Below are positions 24,774-35,077 of a DNA stretch of 64,000 nt, one piece after another. This DNA is from JAKACA01 sp052143575 (GTDB lineage: Bacteria; Actinomycetota; Acidimicrobiia; Acidimicrobiales; Bog-793): assembly GCA_052143575.1 (NCBI GenBank), contig JBKQSP010000054.1:1-64000 (forward strand), written 5' to 3'. Made by a program: the position numbers and the translations under genes. A model generated the notes under the pieces. It made no database searches and was not told the origin of the DNA. It worked only from the letters and a program-made list of their open reading frames with translations. Position 1 is the stretch's first letter; every line of letters begins with the position of its first letter.

Positions 24774-27379
24774 CAGCGCCCTCGCCGGCGGCCGACGAGG
24801 TAGGTGAGAGAGACCGCCAGCAGGCACAGGAGCGCCAGTCCGAACGTCAACACGACCGAGACAGGACCCGTTCCGAGGTCGGCGCCGAGGGCGCGCCCAA
24901 GCGACAGGATTCCCACAGAGACCGGGCGCGGCGCCGGATGACCGGTGCGAGACGGGGGTTTCGTGCCCGACGTGTGCGCCGGCGGGGTCGTCGTGGACGT
25001 CGTGGTCGATGTCGGGATGGTCGTGGGTGGCGGCTTCGTCCCGCCCTGGCCGAGCGGCGACGTCATCGAAGGCAATTCCCCGTTCTGAGCCGCCACGTCC
25101 GCCACGGCGCCGAGCGTGTAGTCGGCCAAGCCAGCCAAGCCGTTTGCCTTCGTCATCGGGAGGTAGCCGGGAGGGAGCTGCCCGACGCCGAGCCCGGGTT
25201 GCTGGCCGGCAGTGGCGGCGTACTGCAGGAGGGACGCATAGTCCTTGGCGCTCTCGGCCGGCAGCCCAGAAGTCGGGACGGCGGCGTAGACGACCATGGT
25301 GCCCGGATAGGCAGCGGCACCCGCGTCGCTCGTGCTCATCTCGAGATAGGGGATCGGCCAGGTCCCAGAGAGCTTGTCGGGTTTCAGCAGTGCCACGGCC
25401 GCCCGCAGTGAGGCGTCGTCGGGAGCCACGAAGGTGTTCGCAGTGGTCTCGAGAGCGGCGGCCCTCAGCTGATAACGCGAATCATCGGCCAGCGGCGTGA
25501 TCCCGATCATGAAGCGGTAACCGACGGTCTGGGGTCCGAGCGCTACGAGCTTCTCGCCGACGCTCGTCCCGTCGATCTGCGAGCAGACCGTCGTCGAGTT
25601 GGCGATCGCGAACTGCATCGCATAGCTGACGTCCTCGAGGGTCGGCATGGGGGCGGCGACGAGCGGCAGGTAGGGCACGGGGCTGTTGTGCAGGCAATCG
25701 TTGTTGTCTGAGGAGTAGTACGCCTTCGGCTCGAACGTCGACAGCAGCGGCCACTGGTCGACCGGCAGTTTGATGCCCTCGTAGGCGGGGTTGACGACCA
25801 TGCCCCACGGATCCGGCTTGCCGTTCAGCCAAGCCCGTGCTTCCGGGTTGTCGTTGATGTAGGTCGTCAGCGCCTCCATGACGTCCGAATCGCTCGACAG
25901 GGCGATGATTTCGGACGCCGACTCGGTCGCCGCCACACCCTTTGTGATCCCCGGGTTGAGTTGGATGAACTCCGGGTCCAGCGTGATGTTGAGCGGGTTG
26001 TGCGACAGGGCCGGGTCCTCCTGCTGCACGGGCAGCTCCGCTGGGTAGGACTCCGTGAGCAGCTTGGCGAGGAGCAGGGGCGTGAGCCGCAGCTTCGTGT
26101 AGGGCTGCCCGTTGGCGCCGTCGATGATGTAGGAGATGGAGAAGCCCGTGACGGCCACCGGTGCGTTGACGACGGGTCTGCCGTAGCCGTTCGGTTGCGG
26201 ATCACTCGTGAAGGCCGCCTCGGCGTTTCCAGTGGCCAGGAGGTTGCGTGCCTCCGGCTCGCCCGTTTGCACATGCGTGAAGGAGAACGACTGGGCGTTG
26301 AGGCAGAAGTGCGGCGCCCACTGACCGGTCGCCTGGATCATGAGCTCCGATCCGTAGATGAGGACGGAGTTCTTCGAGGTGACGACGTCGCAGGCGCTGG
26401 CCGGCACGGCGAAACTCAAGGGCACCGTGATTCGATTGCGCCAATTCGACGGGCTCCACCAGAGGCTTCCGCTCACGGTGAGGTCCTCGTCGCCCTGCGG
26501 GTTCACGAGCTGGCCCGGGGCGAAGGCGCCCTTCTCCTCGCATTGCGAGACGGCGGCGGCGCCGGCCATCGCCGACGACTCGCAGCTGATGCCCATGATC
26601 GGCACAGCGACAAGAGCGCAGGGCACCGTCTGCGAGCAGCCGAGCGAGTTGTTCTCCGAGGAGGTCCAGACGTCGAAGTCCGTACTCCCCTTGCCGTCGA
26701 GGCCCGTCACCCCGAACGTCTCGTTGCTCGGGAGAGCCGAGCCGCCGACGTTCTGCGATTCCGGGGGCTGCCCAGCGCAGCCCGCCGGGCCCTCGTAGTA
26801 GACCTCGCCGTCGGCGGCGATGAACGGCACCCAGTGCTGGGTGGGTGCGGGCAGGTACTTGCACGCCACCGGCAGCGGCGAGGGTGCACCTACGACCTGG
26901 GCTCGATCAGCTGCCGTGGCGTACTGGTCGAGGCGGTACGGAGGGAACTGCGTCTCGAAGGTGTCCTGGTAGCGCTCGCTCCAGCTCTGCGTCCAGCACG
27001 TTTCGGGGCTGAGCCGATCCGCCGCCGTCGCCTTTGACGAGTCGATGCCGCGGCACTCGAGCAGCACGAAGGGGTACTCCTCCTGCTGGGCCTCGATCGA
27101 GCTCTGATCGGCCACGATGCCGCCGGTCGGATGAGCGCCCGACCACGAAACGACGATCTCCTGGCGGCCGCGCAGGTTCGTGGTCTCGCTCACGCGAAGC
27201 GTGACCGTGCGACGGTCGACGACGTGCTCTGTGCCGTTCACGAGGAAGGCACGAGTGATGGTCTCGCTCTTGGAGAAGGCGCCGAGCTTGACGGTGGCAT
27301 TGGAGACGCCGGCCGAGACGGCCACGACGGCGAAGGTCATGGCGACGCAGACGAGCACGAGGGCGATGCGCCTCGTCAT
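24770..27379 (-). CDS. Very large membrane-anchored PstS-like binding protein
   Basis: 869 residues with an N-terminal signal (IALVLVCVAMTFAVVAVSAG), a long Cys-containing extracellular N-terminal region, a periplasmic-binding-protein-like part recognisable by AVTGFSISYIIDG and LRLTPLLLAKLLTESYP (the segment that reads L-L-T-x-x-x-W in PstS-type proteins), a Thr/Pro linker, and a C-terminal membrane helix with a basic tail (YLVGRRRGRW). Overlaps the preceding PstS-like gene by 4 bases (ATGA). Similar large anchored substrate-binding-like proteins are known in actinobacteria, without assigned ligand. Function inferred as extracellular binding or scaffolding for the Pst-type transporter. Confidence 0.7.
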   Translation of the reverse strand: MTRRIALVLVCVAMTFAVVAVSAGVSNATVKLGAFSKSETITRAFLVNGTEHVVDRRTVTLRVSETTNLRGRQEIVVSWSGAHPTGGIVADQSSIEAQQEEYPFVLLECRGIDSSKATAADRLSPETCWTQSWSERYQDTFETQFPPYRLDQYATAADRAQVVGAPSPLPVACKYLPAPTQHWVPFIAADGEVYYEGPAGCAGQPPESQNVGGSALPSNETFGVTGLDGKGSTDFDVWTSSENNSLGCSQTVPCALVAVPIMGISCESSAMAGAAAVSQCEEKGAFAPGQLVNPQGDEDLTVSGSLWWSPSNWRNRITVPLSFAVPASACDVVTSKNSVLIYGSELMIQATGQWAPHFCLNAQSFSFTHVQTGEPEARNLLATGNAEAAFTSDPQPNGYGRPVVNAPVAVTGFSISYIIDGANGQPYTKLRLTPLLLAKLLTESYPAELPVQQEDPALSHNPLNITLDPEFIQLNPGITKGVAATESASEIIALSSDSDVMEALTTYINDNPEARAWLNGKPDPWGMVVNPAYEGIKLPVDQWPLLSTFEPKAYYSSDNNDCLHNSPVPYLPLVAAPMPTLEDVSYAMQFAIANSTTVCSQIDGTSVGEKLVALGPQTVGYRFMIGITPLADDSRYQLRAAALETTANTFVAPDDASLRAAVALLKPDKLSGTWPIPYLEMSTSDAGAAAYPGTMVVYAAVPTSGLPAESAKDYASLLQYAATAGQQPGLGVGQLPPGYLPMTKANGLAGLADYTLGAVADVAAQNGELPSMTSPLGQGGTKPPPTTIPTSTTTSTTTPPAHTSGTKPPSRTGHPAPRPVSVGILSLGRALGADLGTGPVSVVLTFGLALLCLLAVSLTYLVGRRRGRW

Positions 27380-29031
27380 GGCTCCGCCTGCCGTCGCTTT
27401 CGGTTGAGCCGACGAGCGAGCACGGCGGGGAGCACGAACGCGAGCAAGAGCAGCACGGCCGCCACCGGTGCCAGCTCAGCGGCGAGATCCGAGCCGCTGT
27501 AGCCCGGGAGCGCCGCCGAGATGATCTCCGGGTCGGCCGTGATGTTCGAGCCGCCGCCGGCGCCGTCCGCCGTGGATGCACCGTTGCCGGAGGAGGGGCC
27601 GGTCGCCACCTTGCCCTTCGAGGGTTTCCTTCCGGTGCTCGGCTTGCCCGATGACGGGCCCGTGGAGGCTGGCGTCGTCCCACCACCCGGTGTCGTGGTC
27701 GATCCCGGGCCGTTGGGCGCCACGGCGGCCGAGCAGGGGCCGGCGCCGACCTTGTCACAGGCGGGCGGCAGCGGAGCGATCGTCGCGAGGTAGTTCGTGT
27801 TCGGGTGACCGGCCACGAAGGTCGGGTTGTCGCACGTCCCGATGTCGAGCCCATTGAGGTCGATGCCGGGATCGGCCAGCTTGAGCTTTTGGATCTGGCC
27901 GAAGGCAGCCTCGACGAGGTTGACCGGCAGCGGTGAGTACCCGATCGGACCGATCTCGCGTTGCCCTTGACAGATGGCGTAGTAGGCGAAGTCGGCGAGC
28001 GACTGCCGTTTCGCCGTCGTGATCTTGGTCTCCGGGCTCGGGTAGCGGCCGGTCGGCTCGATCATGTAGACGTACGACGACAACGGATAGGTGCGCGGGT
28101 CAGGGTCGACGTAGACGTTGTCGAGGTTTTGCAGCAGGTAGTCGGGCGAGCTCTTGTCCATGTTGATCACCGCCTTCTCCAAGGCGACGGCGACGTTGTA
28201 CTGCGTCGGCAGTGTGTAGTAGCCGGCTGCATTGCGCACGAGGGCCACCGGGTAGTTCTCGGCGAGGGGATAGGAGTACTCGACGTACCCGATCGATCCG
28301 TTCGCCACGCTCGACGAGACGTAGTTCATGGCGGCGTTCGAACCGTTCTGAGCGATCTGGTTCCCCTGCCGCGGGTAGTACTCGGTCATCGAGGGCGAAC
28401 CCGAGTAGGCCTGCCAGATGCTGGGGAACTCGGTGGCGAAGTAGCGAGTCAGCTGCGCCGTGGCGCCAGAGCCTTCTGCCTGCACGACCGGTGTGATCGG
28501 AATCGACGGAAGGGCGTGGCCGTTGTTGTCCGCCGTGATCTCGGGATCGTCCCAGTTCGTGATCTGGTTCGTGAAGATCTTGACGATCGTTTCCCCAGAG
28601 AGGCGCAAATTGCGGACCTGATGACCGTCGTAGCGGATTTGGTAGGGGAAGGACGTGCCGCCGGCGGCAATCGGGAGATAGGCGTACGGCCGGCCCTGCG
28701 AGGTGTCCGAGACACCCGTGACCGGATCGACGCCCTGATAGCCGATCGAGGTGACGGCGAAGTCGGACGTACGGGTGGCGAAGTCCTGGCGGCCCTGAGC
28801 GTCACCGTCCGGCGTGTAGACGACCTGGATGCCTTCGGCGGCGACATCGGCCACCCATTGGTTGACGGCGTTGGCGGCCCAGCTCGAGCCGGAGCCCTCG
28901 ATCAAGGCCGTGCTGCCCCCAGCCTTGGCGGCGGGCGCCGCCGTGGCGGCCGGTTCGCCACCGAGGGCGAGCACGAGCCCGCCCGTGGCGAGCGAGATGA
29001 CGACAAGGTTCCTCAGCTGACGCAGCCTCAT
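27376..29031 (-). CDS. Membrane-anchored PstS-like substrate-binding protein
   Basis: 551 residues. Signal peptide, then the PstS fold beginning with GSGSSWAANAVNQWV (the first phosphate loop) and including RTSDFAVTSIGYQG, the LSGETIVKIFTNQITNWDD helix and EGSGATAQLTRYF. In phosphate-binding PstS the last segment reads R-x-D-G-S-G-T; here it is Q184, E186 and A190, so the ligand may not be ordinary phosphate. After residue 420 there is a Gly/Pro/Ser/Thr linker and a C-terminal membrane helix with a basic tail, an anchor unusual for a binding protein. Overlaps pstA by 4 bases (ATGA). Confidence 0.85.
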   Translation of the reverse strand: MRLRQLRNLVVISLATGGLVLALGGEPAATAAPAAKAGGSTALIEGSGSSWAANAVNQWVADVAAEGIQVVYTPDGDAQGRQDFATRTSDFAVTSIGYQGVDPVTGVSDTSQGRPYAYLPIAAGGTSFPYQIRYDGHQVRNLRLSGETIVKIFTNQITNWDDPEITADNNGHALPSIPITPVVQAEGSGATAQLTRYFATEFPSIWQAYSGSPSMTEYYPRQGNQIAQNGSNAAMNYVSSSVANGSIGYVEYSYPLAENYPVALVRNAAGYYTLPTQYNVAVALEKAVINMDKSSPDYLLQNLDNVYVDPDPRTYPLSSYVYMIEPTGRYPSPETKITTAKRQSLADFAYYAICQGQREIGPIGYSPLPVNLVEAAFGQIQKLKLADPGIDLNGLDIGTCDNPTFVAGHPNTNYLATIAPLPPACDKVGAGPCSAAVAPNGPGSTTTPGGGTTPASTGPSSGKPSTGRKPSKGKVATGPSSGNGASTADGAGGGSNITADPEIISAALPGYSGSDLAAELAPVAAVLLLLAFVLPAVLARRLNRKRRQAEP

Positions 29032-30122
29032 CGCGTCACCGCCTTGCTGCGGGCCAGGATGCGCGTCGTCACGAAGAGGACGAGGACCATGGCGAGCAGG
29101 ACGCTGGCCGCACCGAAGGCGCGGGCGATGGCGGTGGGTTCCCCGGTGACATAGGCCGTGTAGATGAACAATGGCAGGGAGTTCATGGGGTTCTCCGTCG
29201 GATTGAAGGTCAAGAAGCTGCTGGCGCCGGACGTGATGAGGACGACGGCGGTCTCACCGATGCCGCGGGCGATGGCGAGGATGGCAGCGGTGGCGAGACC
29301 GGCCCGCGCCGTCGGCAGCACGACGGTGCGCACGGTCTTCCAGTGGGAGGCACCGAGTGCGTTGCTCGCCTCCCGGAGGCCGGCGGGCACGACCCGGAGG
29401 GCGACCTCGGAGGCTCGGGCGATGATCGGGACCATCGTGACCGCCATGGCGGCGGAGGCGGCGAGACCCGACTTCGGGAGCCCGAAGCCGACGATGAGCG
29501 TCACGTAGACGAACAGGCCGGCCAGGATCTCCGGCAAGGCGGTCATGGCCTCGACGACGGTCCGAACGGGACGGGCACCGCGTCCTCCCACCTCGGACAT
29601 GTAGACAGCCGTGCCGACGCCGAGCGGCAGAGAGACGGCGACGGCGATGCCCACCTCGATGACCGTTCCGACGATGGCGTGCAGGATGCCGCCCTCGTTC
29701 AGTGGGGCGGTCGGGGCGACCGCCGACATGTCGTGGGTGAAGAAGTTGCTATGGACGAGCGCCGTCCACCCCTTGGCAAAGGTGTAGATCACGGTGCTCC
29801 CCAGCGCCACGATGACGACGGCAGCGGCGACATACAAGGTCGAGGTGACGAGTCGCTCGAGGACGACGTGGCGTGGGTTCGTCAACGAGATGATGCCGCC
29901 GTAGAGGACGAGGAACACGACGTACCAGCAGACGAGGAAGCCCAGGGTCCCGCTCCCGTCCAGCATGTGCTCGTAGCCGATCTCGACAAGGGCGAGCGAC
30001 GAGACCACCGCGCCGATGACGGAGAACCAATCGTCGGCCGTGAAGAGGCGGAGCTTGCGCGGCGAGCGCCGGCGAGGCTGCGGAAGAGCCGGCCGGTTCT
30101 CGACGGAGTGCAGGGTCGTCAT
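29028..30122 (-). CDS. pstA: Phosphate-type ABC transporter permease PstA
   Basis: 364 residues. Inner-membrane subunit with several helices and the permease EAA-type loop (LREASNALGASHWKTVRTVVLP), plus ALPEILAGLFVYV and ARGIGETAVVLITSG, as in PstA. The first 90 residues add an extra N-terminal segment with two or three helices ahead of the conserved core. The ATG shares one base with the pstC stop (TGATG). Forms the translocation channel with PstC. Confidence 0.9.
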   Translation of the reverse strand: MTTLHSVENRPALPQPRRRSPRKLRLFTADDWFSVIGAVVSSLALVEIGYEHMLDGSGTLGFLVCWYVVFLVLYGGIISLTNPRHVVLERLVTSTLYVAAAVVIVALGSTVIYTFAKGWTALVHSNFFTHDMSAVAPTAPLNEGGILHAIVGTVIEVGIAVAVSLPLGVGTAVYMSEVGGRGARPVRTVVEAMTALPEILAGLFVYVTLIVGFGLPKSGLAASAAMAVTMVPIIARASEVALRVVPAGLREASNALGASHWKTVRTVVLPTARAGLATAAILAIARGIGETAVVLITSGASSFLTFNPTENPMNSLPLFIYTAYVTGEPTAIARAFGAASVLLAMVLVLFVTTRILARSKAVTR

Positions 30123-31137
30123 CAGATCTCCGTGGAGGCGCCGCTGCGGCTGCGCCGAACGAAGAGGGCGGCCGCCGTGTTCACGACAAGGGTGATCACG
30201 AAGAGCACGAAACCGGCGGTGAGCAACGCCGAGAGCTGGGACTTGGTGGCGTTGCCGAAGTTGCCGGCAATGAGCGCCGAGATGGTCTGGGTGCCGGCCT
30301 CGAGGATGCGGATCTTGATCAGGTAGGCCGGCGAGATGATGATGAGGACGGCGGCGGTCTCGCCGAGGGCGCGTCCGAGCGACAGCATGGTCCCACCGAT
30401 GATCCCGCCCCTGGCGAACGGCAGCACGACGATCCTGGCGACGCCGAAGCGGGTGCCGCCGAGCGCCATGGCCGCCTCGCGCTCGCCGAGCGGCGCCTGG
30501 TCGAAGACCGCTCGCATGACGGCGCACGCCAGCGGGATCGCCATCATGGAGACCGCCAGGCCGGCAATGAAGGCAGAGCTCGTGTAGCGCGACTGCTGCC
30601 AGACGGCGGCGTTGGCGTCGGTGTCGACGTGGAAGAGGGGAAACCAGCCGAAATGTTGGCTCAGCCACCGAGCAAGGTCGATGGCGTGCGGCTGCAGCAG
30701 GAAGAAACCCCAGAGGCCGTAGATGATGCTCGGTACCGCCGCCATGAGGTCGACGGCCGACACGAGCCAGGACTTGATCCGCTTGGGTGCGTAGTCCGTG
30801 ATGAACAAGGCGAACATGATGGCGAGCGGGAAACTCACCACCATGGCGATGAGCGCCACCTCCACGGTTCCCACGAGCACGGCCGCAATGCCGATCTTGT
30901 TGAGCTCGGGCTGCCAGTTGCTCTGCGTGAAGAAGCTCAATCCGTAGTGGTGCAGGGTGGGGATCGACTGATAGCCAAGGAAGGCGCCGATCGCCCCCGT
31001 GATGGCGAGCACGGACATGCCGATGACGGTGGCCGTCCCGTGGAAGATGCGGTCGGAGGCCTGCAGGCCCGGTGACAATGGCCGCGGCACCCTCGATGGC
31101 CTCCCGAGTGCCTGAGGCGGTGTGCCGCCGGCGACGG

Positions 31138-31141
<4 letters not shown>
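30122..31141 (-). CDS. pstC: Phosphate-type ABC transporter permease PstC
   Basis: 339 residues with about six helices. The conserved permease loop reads REAAMALGGTRFGVARIVVLP, preceded by VPSIIYGLWGFFLL and followed by GRALGETAAVLI, all standard PstC features. The ATG at 31141 overlaps the pstB stop (ATGA). Pairs with PstA; energised by PstB. Confidence 0.92.
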
Positions 31142-32015
<874 letters not shown>

Positions 32016-32019
<4 letters not shown>

Positions 32020-33197
32020 TGATTGACTCTGATCTTCACGATCTTCGAGGTCGACGTGGCGTCGTTGGCGGTAACGGAGGGAGCAAAGACGGCTTTGATG
32101 GAGTGGCTTCCGACGGCGAGCTTCGTCGTCGAGAAGCTGGCCGTGCCTTTCGACACCTTCACGGTGGCGAGCTTCGTCTTGCCGTCGTAGAACGTCACAG
32201 AACCGGCTACCGCCGGTGACTCCACCGCCGTCAAGGTGACCCGCTGGCCCTTCGTGATGGTGGCTTTCGACGCCTTGAGCGACGTCGTCGTCGGGTGGGG
32301 GCTGATCGTGAGCTTGTGCACGGCCGAGGAGGAGCCGAGGTAGCTGTTCGTGTCGGTCGGGACGAACGTCGCCGAGAGGTGCTGCACGCCGTCGGCCAAG
32401 CTGGTGGTGGAGTAGTTGGCGTGGCCGGATTTCACGGCGACCGTCTTCAAGGTCTTGGAACCGTCACGGAACTCCACCGAACCGGCGGCGGCGCTCGGGG
32501 TCACCGTCGCTGTGAGCTTCACCGTTGAGCTGTGGTAGGCAGCCGTGGAGGGAGACACCGAGAGCGCCACGCTCGTCTTTGCCTGCGCGAAGGCGACGGA
32601 CCAGTTGCTGCCTGTGATCTGAACGGTGGCCGAGTCGTAGGTGGTCGACTGGCTCTCGTCCTTCTTCGATGTGTACAGGCGGAGCTGGTAGAGGCCGTAG
32701 TACGGCGAGGTCGAGGGCGCAGTGTTGGGAAAGTCCACCTGGAGCGTCTCCAGGTTCTCGTCACTTGCGTGCCCCGTGACGAGGGGAAGGCTCGAGGAGG
32801 CAAGGGCCTTCGGGGCCGAGAGGTTTGGGTAGCCCGTCGCAGAGCTGAGCTGTTCGCCGCTCCACTGCCCGGGCACCTGTCCCTGTACCGGGAGGAAGCC
32901 CCACAGGGCCGCCTCCGTGTCACCGGAGCGGACCGTGTTGGTGCCTTGCACATAGGCCGCCAAGGGCGAGGCGCTGATGCTGCCCCCTGTGATCACCTGC
33001 CCGGTCGAGTTGTAAAAGATGAGGGAACCGACGGAGTTCGGATCCGTCCCCCACGGCGGACCTGCCGCCGAGGTTGCCGCCGAGGCGGTCGTCGGGGCCA
33101 TGGTGATGCCGACGGTCAGCGCCGCGCCGCCGACGAGCATGGCGCTGACAGTGGCTGTCAGGGCGGCCCGGACGGTACGGCGGAGAGTGGGATGCAT
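32016..33197 (-). CDS. Secreted surface protein: shared N-terminal domain plus Ig-like repeats
   Basis: 393 residues with a signal peptide ending near TASA-A. Residues about 45-205 form the domain also found in the proteins at 33200 and 35078 (VGSLIFYNSTGQVITGGSI, GFLPVQGQVPGQWSGE, LYQLRLYTS). Two bacterial Ig-like (Big_5/Ig_3-type) repeats follow (SVALSVSPSTAAYHSSTVKL, TTSLKASKATITKGQRVTL). No membrane anchor or LPXTG motif is visible, so retention would need a partner. Starts 2 bases after the lipoprotein gene and overlaps pstB by 4 bases. Confidence 0.75.
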
Positions 33198-33199
33198 GG

Positions 33200-33862
33200 T
33201 CAGTGACCTTTCCGGTAGGAGCGGGTAGCGGGCTTGACGGTCGTGAGGAGCGCCGAGGTCGTCGATGCCTTCGGCAGCACGATCGTCTCGATTGACTCAG
33301 CGGTCCCGGAATGGCAGTTGACCGGTCCGCCGCCCACGGCATGCCAGGTGTTGCCGGTGACCTGGATGTCGAGAGCTGGATAGTGAAGGGAGTAGGCCTC
33401 GGCGTTCTGGGTTCCGAGATACATCCGCAGCTGCAGGAAACCGTTCCAGGTCGGGCGGTACTCCTCGATGAAGTCCTCCAACGAATCGTCGCGGTCGGTC
33501 GCCGCTGCCATCGGGTGTGCCGGGTTGGTGTAGCGGGCTGAGGCGGTGAGTGCATCGCCGGTCCACTCCCCGGCAGAAAGGCCCTGCTGAGGCTGGTAGG
33601 CCAAGAGGATGGCCGTTCGCCAGGCGTTGTTGTAGGGGGGGAGGGCGGCCTCCGACGACACAGCGCGCCAGGCGAACGGCGTCGTGTTGATGCTGCCGCT
33701 CGCGATCTGGTGGCCGGCCTTATTGCAGAGGCCGATGTAGCCCACGGCATTCAGATCCGAGAAGGGCGCTCGCGCACTGCCTCCTTGGCCGAGGCAGGCT
33801 GACGTCGTAAACGCCAAGGCGGCAACCGAGAGGAAGCGGACGGCGAATCTGCCGGCTTTCAT
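33200..33862 (-). CDS. Lipoprotein with the shared surface domain
   Basis: 220 residues from an ATG at 33862, which overlaps the previous stop as ATGA. The N-terminus ends LAFTTSAC-LG, a lipobox, so lipid anchoring is likely. The whole mature part aligns by eye with the N-terminal domain of the neighbours at 32016 and 35078 (GYIGLCNKAGHQIASGSIN, GLSAGEWTGDALTASARY, FLQLRMYLGT), but it is more divergent and has no Ig-like repeats. It could anchor or nucleate the surface complex. No named family recognised. Confidence 0.7.
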   Translation of the reverse strand: MKAGRFAVRFLSVAALAFTTSACLGQGGSARAPFSDLNAVGYIGLCNKAGHQIASGSINTTPFAWRAVSSEAALPPYNNAWRTAILLAYQPQQGLSAGEWTGDALTASARYTNPAHPMAAATDRDDSLEDFIEEYRPTWNGFLQLRMYLGTQNAEAYSLHYPALDIQVTGNTWHAVGGGPVNCHSGTAESIETIVLPKASTTSALLTTVKPATRSYRKGH

Positions 33863-34944
33863 ACCGACACCATCTGTCGTTGGGCGACGGCCGGCGGCGC
33901 AGCCGGACGCCGGCGGGCTCGGTACAGGAGGCCGAGAGCCAACAGGACGAGGACGATGGCGCCGAGGAACGACCACGGGATCGCCCAGAGCGAGGTCCGT
34001 GCTGAAGCGGACACCAACGCCGGGAGGTCACCGCTCCCCACAGGGGCACTCGGGAGGGCCGACACAGTCGCTTGCAGGAGGAATTGCGGCCAGACGCCCG
34101 TCACGACGGCGCTCTCGCGAACGGAGGCGCCAGGGAGCAACAACGGCACGGCTCCGGGGGTCGCCCGCCTGTCGGCGAGCGGACCGGACACCGAGACCGA
34201 CTGGGTGAGGGCGAGGTCGACGTTGCCGGTGTTGCTCACGACGTAGCTGACCGTCACGCGGCCCTGACCGATCGGGTTGAGGGTTCCGTCATACGAGGCG
34301 TGCAGATCCGTGAGCGAGATCCCCGGCGCGAGGGCGCCGGCGACGCGGATAAAGACCCGCGTGCCGACTCGCACGACGAGGATGACGTTCTGTCCCTTGT
34401 TCGTTCCAACCGTTCGCAGCGAGGCGACGATGCCACCGACGTGGTCCCCTGGCGTGGCCCGATCGGGAACGTGCACGAGCACGGGCACGACGATCTCTCC
34501 AGGGCCTTTGGCGGACCGCGCCGGAACGCGCACCGTCGAGAACTGGGGCGGAAGCGTGATCCAGGCGCCGGCGCCTGTTGGTGTCACGGAGGCGGGCAGG
34601 AGGCCGAAGCCGCCCGCTGACGTCTCGACGGCGTCGGTCGCGTACAGCTGGAGCGTGAGCGGTACGAGTGAGTAGTTGAGCACGGCGACGTGGTCGTACA
34701 CGAGGGCACCGGGCGTGACGCCGAAGGAGAAGTAGGGCCGACCGTCGGCGCCGCGAGACGAGGCCGGTTCGACCCCGAAGGTCACCTTGGCGGGGGGCTT
34801 CGAGGCCGGAGCGGCGGAGGCGGAAGCAACGGGCCAGGCGAGAAAGGCCATGACGAAGGCGACGATGACGCTCAGCCGTAGCGATACTCCTCGGTTTCCA
34901 CCGGGGCCGGATGTGGCACAAGGCCTCGTGGGAAGGGTCTCCAT
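33859..34944 (-). CDS. DUF916 (WxLIP)-like membrane-anchored protein
   Basis: 361 residues. Signal segment (LRLSVIVAFVMAFLAWPVASA), then an Ig-like domain that reads as DUF916: FSFGVTPGALVYDHVAVLNY, ATDAVETSAGGFGLLP, VPDRATPGDHVGGIVASL. A second beta domain follows with VSYVVSNTGNVDLALTQSV, then one membrane helix (WSFLGAIVLVLLALGLLY) and a basic tail. In Firmicutes such proteins pair with WxL-domain surface proteins and bind the cell wall. Start uncertain: ATG 34944 is preferred over TTG 34965. First gene of the tightly overlapping part of the operon. Confidence 0.72.
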   Translation of the reverse strand: METLPTRPCATSGPGGNRGVSLRLSVIVAFVMAFLAWPVASASAAPASKPPAKVTFGVEPASSRGADGRPYFSFGVTPGALVYDHVAVLNYSLVPLTLQLYATDAVETSAGGFGLLPASVTPTGAGAWITLPPQFSTVRVPARSAKGPGEIVVPVLVHVPDRATPGDHVGGIVASLRTVGTNKGQNVILVVRVGTRVFIRVAGALAPGISLTDLHASYDGTLNPIGQGRVTVSYVVSNTGNVDLALTQSVSVSGPLADRRATPGAVPLLLPGASVRESAVVTGVWPQFLLQATVSALPSAPVGSGDLPALVSASARTSLWAIPWSFLGAIVLVLLALGLLYRARRRPAAPPAVAQRQMVSV

Positions 34945-35021
34945 GGGGTAAGTCCGTCTGATCAAGAGAATCTACGGTATGGGGTCAATCTATCATTTCC
35001 ATAGCATTAGCGCCGCGAAGA

Positions 35022-35058
35022 GGGGGCAGGCGGCAGCCGGTGGCCGTCGCCTGCCCCC
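35022..35058 (-). terminator. Hairpin between WxL-like and DUF916-like genes
   Basis: Perfect 11-base stem (GGGGGCAGGCG at 35022-35032 with CGCCTGCCCCC at 35048-35058) and a 15-base loop, 20 bases after the WxL-like stop. The T-run after it on the minus strand is weak (CTCTT). It may terminate or attenuate transcription from the WxL-like gene into the operon behind it. Confidence 0.6.
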
Positions 35059-35077
35059 TTTCGGCGGGAACGGAGCC

